Made by a program: the position numbers and the translations under genes. From Clostridia bacterium (lineage in GTDB: Bacteria > Bacillota > Clostridia > Oscillospirales > CAG-272): a DNA stretch of 46,989 bases. Under the pieces are notes generated by a model, which was given only the letters and a program-made list of their open reading frames with translations, ran no database searches and was not told where the DNA came from. Positions 42,694 to 46,989 of the stretch are shown here, one piece after another. The stretch is from the NCBI GenBank assembly GCA_017504605.1, contig JAFVQW010000036.1, positions 1-46,989 on the forward strand, in the 5' to 3' direction. Every line of letters begins with the position of its first letter. Positions within the stretch are counted from its first letter, which is position 1.

Positions 42694-42909
42694 CTACCCC
42701 CGATAAAGCGAGTATTGAACTCCCGCCTCGCGCAAAATGGCGACGGCGCTGTATAGGTCGCTTTTTTTAATTTCTATTCCGTGCGTGCAGCCCCCATCCG
42801 CTGCCTCGCTTAATTTTACGGTTCGTGCATCAATACCGTTTTTCGTGAAGAGGCGCCTCGCCTTCGTGGCGTAGGTTAGGCTACCCAGGGTTATTATTGC
42901 CGAGTTCAA
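42694..42909 (-). CDS. DUF3343 protein, putative Se/S carrier-like
   Basis: The 71-residue protein matches the DUF3343 (Se/S carrier-like) family: a small alpha/beta fold with GSLTYATKARRLFTKNG, an invariant-looking Cys in DGGCTHGIEI and SDLYSAVAILREAGV. Such proteins are thought to carry sulfur or selenium between a cysteine desulfurase and a target. The start is TTG with AAGGGGGG 10 bases upstream. It is co-transcribed with the desulfurase gene. Confidence 0.85.
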   Translation of the reverse strand: MNSAIITLGSLTYATKARRLFTKNGIDARTVKLSEAADGGCTHGIEIKKSDLYSAVAILREAGVQYSLYRG

Positions 42910-42944
42910 ATAGTAAGCCCCCCTTGTTACGGTGTTGGCATTTG

Positions 42945-42962
42945 GGGGCGAATATACGCCCC
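42945..42962. other. GC-rich hairpin in the divergent DUF3343/MBL intergenic region
   Basis: GGGGCG (42945-42950) pairs with CGCCCC (42957-42962) around AATATA. It stands in an AT-rich stretch and would be in the leader of the leftward DUF3343 transcript. There is no T-run. A leftward promoter could not be placed with confidence. Confidence 0.4.
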
Positions 42963-43027
42963 ACAGTATTATTATATTATTCGCATATTCAAGGCGTGAA
43001 ATTATTTCATAAATTATTTAAAAGTGA

Positions 43028-43056
43028 TAGACATTCGGGGGATTTTGTGCTATAAT
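43028..43056 (+). promoter_or_regulatory. Promoter of the MBL hydrolase-glnS unit
   Basis: TAGACA (43028-43033) and a perfect TATAAT (43051-43056) are 17 bases apart, 30 bases before the start codon. Confidence 0.78.
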
Positions 43057-43086
43057 AGCCTTAAAGCTTTTATTTTACGGTGAATT

Positions 43087-43695
43087 ATGCATAAAATATA
43101 TACATTTACCCCCGCGGGATATTTCGGCGCCAACACCTACGTTATAGAGTGCGGCTCGGAATATGCCGTTGTCGATCCTGCAGTAGGATACCGCGAGGTT
43201 TTGAAATCTCTCCCCGAGTGCGAGGGGAAAATTAAATATATTCTTTTAACCCACGCGCATTTTGACCACATACTGAAAATTGACGAGTGGGTAGGGGCCT
43301 CTACCGAGGTTTATATAGGGGAGCGAGACAGGGAAGCGCTTGCCGACCCATACCGTAATTGCTATCTCGGCTTTTTCGGCACTAACGAAGGCTACTTCGG
43401 AAAGGTGCTGGGCGTAAAAAATGCCGATGAAATTCCCCTCGGTAACTCTGTAATTCGCGTTATCGAGTGCCCGGGACATACTCCCGGCGGCGTTGGATAC
43501 GTAATCGGCAGTGACCTCATTATCGGCGACACGCTTTTTGCCGAGGGCGGCTACGGGCGGTGCGACCTACCGGGCGGAGATATGCACGCACTCGCGGACA
43601 CACTCGGAATTCTGTTTTCCTTTACCGAGGATTACACGCTTTATCCCGGCCATGGAGCAATAACAACGCTAAAAGAAACAAAAAAGTACTTTTAA
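43087..43695 (+). CDS. MBL-fold metallo-hydrolase (YcbL/glyoxalase II-like)
   Basis: The 202-residue protein has the metallo-beta-lactamase metal motif THAHFDHI (about 56-63), a further His in PGHTPGGVGY near 135, Asp in IGDTLF near 152 and the final His in YPGHGAIT near 191. Length and pattern fit the compact glyoxalase II-like hydrolases that split thioesters. The substrate is unassigned. glnS starts 16 bases downstream. Confidence 0.9.
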   Translation: MHKIYTFTPAGYFGANTYVIECGSEYAVVDPAVGYREVLKSLPECEGKIKYILLTHAHFDHILKIDEWVGASTEVYIGERDREALADPYRNCYLGFFGTNEGYFGKVLGVKNADEIPLGNSVIRVIECPGHTPGGVGYVIGSDLIIGDTLFAEGGYGRCDLPGGDMHALADTLGILFSFTEDYTLYPGHGAITTLKETKKYF

Positions 43696-43711
43696 TAAAG
43701 GGCAGTTTAAA

Positions 43712-45370
43712 ATGGAAGAGCTTAAAAACAACTTTATTCACGACATAATCGATGCCGACCTTCTTGAAAATCCCGAGCTTAAAATTCATACGCGCTTTCC
43801 GCCCGAGCCTAACGGATACCTTCATATAGGCTCTGCTAAGGCAATCTGGATTAACGCTATGACCGCAAAAAAATACGGCGGTCTTTTCAACCTGCGCTAT
43901 GATGACACCAACCCCTCGAAGGAGGACAACGAATACGTTGAGAGCATATACGAGGACCTTACCTGGCTCGGCTGTGAGCCGACGGGCGGCGTATATTACG
44001 GCTCGGATTACTTTGATAAGTGCTACGAGTTCGCGGTAAAGCTTATCGAGGATGGCAAGGCTTACGTCTGCGACCTCTCTTCCGACGAGATGAGACGGAT
44101 GCGCGGAACGCTCACCGAGCCGGGAATTAACAGTCCCTACCGTGACAGGAGTGTGGAGAAGAACCTCGACCTCTTCCGCCGTATGAGGGACGGTGAGTTC
44201 CCTGACGGTGCTAAGACCCTTCGTGCGAAGATTGATATGTCGAGCCCAAATATGAATATGCGCGACCCTGCGATATACAGAATAGTTCACACGAGCCATC
44301 ACAGACAGGGCGATAAGTGGTGCATTTATCCGCTCTACGACTTCGCACACCCCATTCAGGATGCGCTTGAGGGAATTACACACTCGCTTTGCTCGATTGA
44401 GTTTGAGAACCACAGACCCCTCTATGAGTGGGTTATAGATAATATCGGCTTCGAAAACAAGCCTAAGCAGCGTGAGTTCGCCCGCCTTAACGTTACTCAT
44501 ACCGTAATGTCTAAGCGTTATCTGCGTAAGCTCGTCGAGACCGGGCTCGTTGACGGCTGGGACGACCCGAGAATGCCTACGCTCTCCGGACTTCGCCGCC
44601 GCGGATATACTCCCGAGGCTATTTTTGATTTCGTATCCCGTGCGGGAGTTGCGAAGGCGTACAGCGTCGTTGATTACGAGCTTCTCGAGCACTGTATAAG
44701 AGAGGAGCTTAACGATAGCGCACAGCGCAGAATTGCGATACTTCATCCGATAAAGGTGGTAATCACAAACTATCCCGAGGATAAGGTGGAATATTTTGAG
44801 GTAGCTAACAACCCCACTCATCCCGAGTGCGGAACGAGGCGCGTGCCCTTTACGAGAGAGCTCTATATCGATGCCGACGACTTCGCAGAGGTTCCCCCGC
44901 CGAAATTCTTCAGAATGAAGCCCGACGGTGAGGTTCGCCTTATGGGCGCATATATCGTTAAGTGCAACGAGATAATCAAGAACGAGGACGGAACTATCAA
45001 GGAAATAAGATGTACCGCCGATATTGAGACGGCTAACGGCATGCCGACCGACGGACGGAAGGTGAAGGGAACCATTCATTGGCTCTCGCTGCCGAACGCT
45101 CACAAGGCTACGGTTATGCTCTACGATTTCCTCTTTGATATTGAGAACACCGCGGACATTCCCGAGGATAAGACCTATGACGACTATCTCAATACCGCAT
45201 CGGTGGTCCGTATCGACGGAGCTATGGTTGAGCCCGCACTTGCCGATGCTAAGAGCGGGGAGAGATATCAGTTTGTAAGGACCGGATATTTCGTTAAGGA
45301 TACGAAGTCCGAGAACACCTTTAACAGAATAGTAGGACTTAAGGATAGCTTCCCGAAAACCCAAAAATAA
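43712..45370 (+). CDS. glnS: Glutaminyl-tRNA synthetase
   Basis: The 552-residue class I synthetase charges tRNA-Gln directly with glutamine. It is close in length and sequence to E. coli GlnRS. The HIGH motif reads HIGS in PPEPNGYLHIGSAK, and the second signature is VMSKRY. The Gln-specific region LYDFAHPIQDALEGITHSLC and the anticodon-binding beta-barrels in the C-terminal third are present. Many Bacillota lack GlnRS and amidate Glu-tRNA-Gln instead, so its presence is informative about lineage. Confidence 0.96.
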   Translation: MEELKNNFIHDIIDADLLENPELKIHTRFPPEPNGYLHIGSAKAIWINAMTAKKYGGLFNLRYDDTNPSKEDNEYVESIYEDLTWLGCEPTGGVYYGSDYFDKCYEFAVKLIEDGKAYVCDLSSDEMRRMRGTLTEPGINSPYRDRSVEKNLDLFRRMRDGEFPDGAKTLRAKIDMSSPNMNMRDPAIYRIVHTSHHRQGDKWCIYPLYDFAHPIQDALEGITHSLCSIEFENHRPLYEWVIDNIGFENKPKQREFARLNVTHTVMSKRYLRKLVETGLVDGWDDPRMPTLSGLRRRGYTPEAIFDFVSRAGVAKAYSVVDYELLEHCIREELNDSAQRRIAILHPIKVVITNYPEDKVEYFEVANNPTHPECGTRRVPFTRELYIDADDFAEVPPPKFFRMKPDGEVRLMGAYIVKCNEIIKNEDGTIKEIRCTADIETANGMPTDGRKVKGTIHWLSLPNAHKATVMLYDFLFDIENTADIPEDKTYDDYLNTASVVRIDGAMVEPALADAKSGERYQFVRTGYFVKDTKSENTFNRIVGLKDSFPKTQK

Positions 45371-45376
45371 CAATCA

Positions 45377-45396
45377 GAGGCTGCCTCGGCAGCCTC
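45377..45396 (+). terminator. Hairpin after glnS, weak terminator
   Basis: An 8-bp stem GAGGCTGC (45377-45384) with GCAGCCTC (45389-45396) is followed by ATTTATATTTT, a broken T-tract. It ends 13 bases before comF. Confidence 0.65.
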
Positions 45397-45409
45397 ATTT
45401 ATATTTTGT

Positions 45410-46156
45410 ATGACTATTAAGGAATTTTTATCACGTGCCAAATTTCTGATTTCTGTACCGACCTGCGTGGGATGCGCGGAGCGCCTCGATTTTTCCGATG
45501 AGGCACTGTGCCCGCGCTGTAGGAGGGACTACTATTTACACAAGGACAGAGATTGCTCGCTTTGCTTAAAGCCCATTTACGAGTGCTCCTGTACAAATAA
45601 ATATCTAAGGTCGCATTTTGTAAAAGGACTTGCAAAGGTATACAGATACACAAAAACCGATGAAAAAGCCGTGCAGAATTTGCTTATATACAGTCTTAAG
45701 GAACAGAACCGCGAGGATGCCCGTGAGTTTCTCGCGGCCGAGCTTTCAGCCTCGCTGCTTTCCTCGGGGATAGTAAATGAGAAAAACAAAGATGGCATTT
45801 TATTCACGAGCGTGCCGCGAAGACCGCGTGCAATTGTTAAATACGGCTACGACCACGCGCGGCTTTTAGCCGAGCGAATAGCGGCATCTATGGGGGCCGA
45901 ATATCGCCCGCTCCTGTCCTCAAGAAGCAGGAGGGCACAGAAGAAAATCTCTCACGAGGAGCGTAAGAGTGCTGTACGCTTCGTATATAAAAGAGGGGTG
46001 GATACGCTTGACCTCTCCGACAGGACCGTAATTATCGTTGACGATATCGTTACCACCGGCTCCTCAATGGGCGCCGCCGCGACCTTAATACGAGGTCTTG
46101 GCTGCCGCAAAATATACGCGGCCGCGGTTTCAATAGCCTATCCGGATATATCTTAG
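45410..46156 (+). CDS. comF: ComF family phosphoribosyltransferase-like protein
   Basis: The 248-residue protein has an N-terminal zinc-finger region with CVGC, CPRC, CSLC and CSC cysteines (about 19-62) and a C-terminal phosphoribosyltransferase fold with the PRPP motif TVIIVDDIVTTGSS near 206-219. ComF assists DNA uptake in competence; many clostridia carry it without known competence. No recognisable ribosome site precedes ATG at 45410, so expression may be coupled or weak. A bidirectional terminator follows. Confidence 0.92.
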   Translation: MTIKEFLSRAKFLISVPTCVGCAERLDFSDEALCPRCRRDYYLHKDRDCSLCLKPIYECSCTNKYLRSHFVKGLAKVYRYTKTDEKAVQNLLIYSLKEQNREDAREFLAAELSASLLSSGIVNEKNKDGILFTSVPRRPRAIVKYGYDHARLLAERIAASMGAEYRPLLSSRSRRAQKKISHEERKSAVRFVYKRGVDTLDLSDRTVIIVDDIVTTGSSMGAAATLIRGLGCRKIYAAAVSIAYPDIS

Positions 46157-46171
46157 CATCTATATATAATA

Positions 46172-46205
46172 AAAACAGGTAGAGATTTTCGTCTCTACCT
46201 GTTTT
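46172..46205. terminator. Bidirectional terminator between comF and rplA
   Basis: A 14-bp stem AAAACAGGTAGAGA (46172-46185) with TCTCTACCTGTTTT (46192-46205) has a 6-base loop and works in both orientations. Confidence 0.92.
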
Positions 46206-46232
46206 GTTTAAGGTTTTATCAACCGTTCGGAA

Positions 46233-46928
46233 TTAACCGAGCTTTGCGTAGTTAACCTTAACACCGGGGCCCATCGTAGAAGCTACAACGCAGCTCTTGA
46301 TGTACTGACCCTTAGCAGCAGCGGGCTTAGCCTTGATAACTGCGCCAACGAGGGTGTTGAAGTTCTCGGTAAGCTTCTCGGTGCCGAAGGAAGCCTTACC
46401 AATGGGGCAGTGAATGATGTTGGTCTTATCAAGACGGTACTCAATCTTACCTGCCTTAGCCTCGGTTACCGCACGTGCAACGTCGGGGGTAACGGTGCCT
46501 GCCTTGGGGTTAGGCATAAGTCCCTTAGGACCGAGAACCTTACCAAGACGGCCGATAACGCCCATCATGTCGGGAGATGCAATAACAACGTCGAACTCGA
46601 ACCAGTTCTCAGACTGGATCTTCTGAACGTAGTCCTCAGCACCAACGTAGTCAGCGCCTGCTGCAAGAGCAGCCTCAGCCTTATCGCCGCGAGCGAATAC
46701 GAGAGTTCTTACGGTCTTACCGGTTCCGTTAGGAAGAACGATAGCGCCTCTGACCTGCTGGTCTGCGTGACGGGAGTCAACGCCAAGACGAATGTGAACC
46801 TCTACGGTCTCATCAAACTTTGCCTTTGCAGTCTGGCAGATAAGGCCGAGAGCCTCCTCTGCATCATAGAGCTTGCTCTTATCGATAAGCTCTGCGCTTG
46901 CTTTATACTTCTTTCCAAATTTAGCCAT
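46233..46928 (-). CDS. rplA: Large ribosomal subunit protein uL1
   Basis: The 231-residue protein is L1 of the ribosomal stalk base: [21 protein letters not shown] at the N terminus, [15 protein letters not shown] in the middle and the ending [17 protein letters not shown]1 also represses its own operon in many bacteria. The start has a perfect AAGGAGG site. It lies 15 bases after rplK on the leftward strand and is directly followed by a terminator, so rplJ-rplL is not part of this transcript. Confidence 0.97.
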   Translation of the reverse strand: MAKFGKKYKASAELIDKSKLYDAEEALGLICQTAKAKFDETVEVHIRLGVDSRHADQQVRGAIVLPNGTGKTVRTLVFARGDKAEAALAAGADYVGAEDYVQKIQSENWFEFDVVIASPDMMGVIGRLGKVLGPKGLMPNPKAGTVTPDVARAVTEAKAGKIEYRLDKTNIIHCPIGKASFGTEKLTENFNTLVGAVIKAKPAAAKGQYIKSCVVASTMGPGVKVNYAKLG

Positions 46929-46943
46929 TGTACTTCTTCCTCC

Positions 46944-46989
46944 TTACTCTTCAACGGTAACACCCATGCTGCGGGCAGTACCTGCAACC
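46944..46989 (-). CDS. rplK: Large ribosomal subunit protein uL11, C-terminal end only
   Basis: The last 14 residues before TAA (46944-46946) read VAGTARSMGVTVEE, the usual C terminus of L11. The rest lies beyond the window edge. The order rplK-rplA confirms the identity. Confidence 0.92.
   Translation of the reverse strand, partial: VAGTARSMGVTVEE

Noticed and set aside
42963..43020. Leftward promoter for the DUF3343-desulfurase pair
   Set aside because: TTGAAT and TATAAT-like strings exist but spacings are 10, 15 or 19 bases, so no single call is supported.
43799..43840. HIGS instead of HIGH in glnS as a sign of inactivation
   Set aside because: All other synthetase motifs are intact, and variation at the fourth position is, as I recall, common in clostridial GlnRS.
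43622..45373. 583-codon open frame on the reverse strand opposite glnS
   Set aside because: It mirrors a clear glnS coding sequence, has no family resemblance and no ribosome site; it is a shadow of codon bias.

Overview
The window looks like the chromosome of a spore-forming (or spore-former-derived) Bacillota bacterium of class Clostridia, probably an uncultured gut-type lineage. The evidence is gene content and order: efp beside an M24 peptidase, rplU-prp-rpmA with a Prp-cleavable L27 leader, cdaA, recJ-rel-dtd-hemZ, hup-rqcP-yabP-yabQ, a cytidylate kinase-PlsC fusion feeding an IspH-ribosomal protein S1 fusion, and a glgB-C-D-A-P glycogen operon with a GlgC/GlgD pair. GC is moderate, intergenic DNA is AT-rich, promoters are near-consensus sigma-A type with 17-bp spacers, and terminators are classic hairpin plus T-run. 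I saw no transposase, phage gene, integrase, CRISPR array or rRNA. No stretch longer than 300 bases lacks a gene.

Layout. 1-109: two leftward tRNAs (a partial one, probably Arg, and Gly-TCC). 254-2740: yqeG-type phosphatase, an endonuclease IV-like TIM barrel and an M24 peptidase. 2792-5123: efp, a CD1247-type acidic zinc-ribbon protein, then rplU-prp-rpmA behind a folded L21-type leader. 5152-9586: galE, a NagD-like phosphatase, an ABC-F protein with one dead ATP site, and a PHP phosphoesterase. 9656-15220 (leftward): rpiR-type regulator, BaiN-like flavoprotein, cmk-plsC, ispH-rpsA. 15230-18316 (leftward): Crp/Fnr regulator plus a three-gene nitrate/sulfonate/taurine-type ABC importer, with an operator-like palindrome directly after the -10 box. 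18390-27713: cdaA, a 52-residue membrane peptide sitting where cdaR is expected, a large FAD oxidoreductase, recJ, rel, dtd, hemZ. 27727-30797: SpoVB-type flippase, hup, rqcP, yabP, yabQ. 30821-41013: glycogen operon. 41044-46989: aroK, a DUF3343/cysteine-desulfurase pair (leftward), MBL hydrolase, glnS, comF, and the leftward rplK-rplA end.

How the genes work together. The glycogen operon contains synthesis (glgC/glgD make ADP-glucose, glgA polymerises, glgB branches) and breakdown (glgP, plus a GH13 amylase-type enzyme that may supply debranching). As given, glgC is frameshifted near its 3' end. The leftward 9.6-15.1 kb operon mixes membrane lipid and isoprenoid steps with ribosomal protein S1 and CMP kinase. 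rplU-prp-rpmA is a self-contained unit in which Prp trims L27. The regulator-importer operon is tightly coupled through 4-base ATGA overlaps and is probably autoregulated.

Most worth a second look: the CdaR-anchor-like micro-protein after cdaA, the 1-base deletion in glgC, the ABC-F with a degenerate second nucleotide site (including Asp-Gln in place of Asp-Glu), the palindrome at the crp promoter, a hairpin-rich leader before recJ, and a strong terminator 15-25 bases before yabP. I found no clear new multi-gene system; most of the window is conserved housekeeping.
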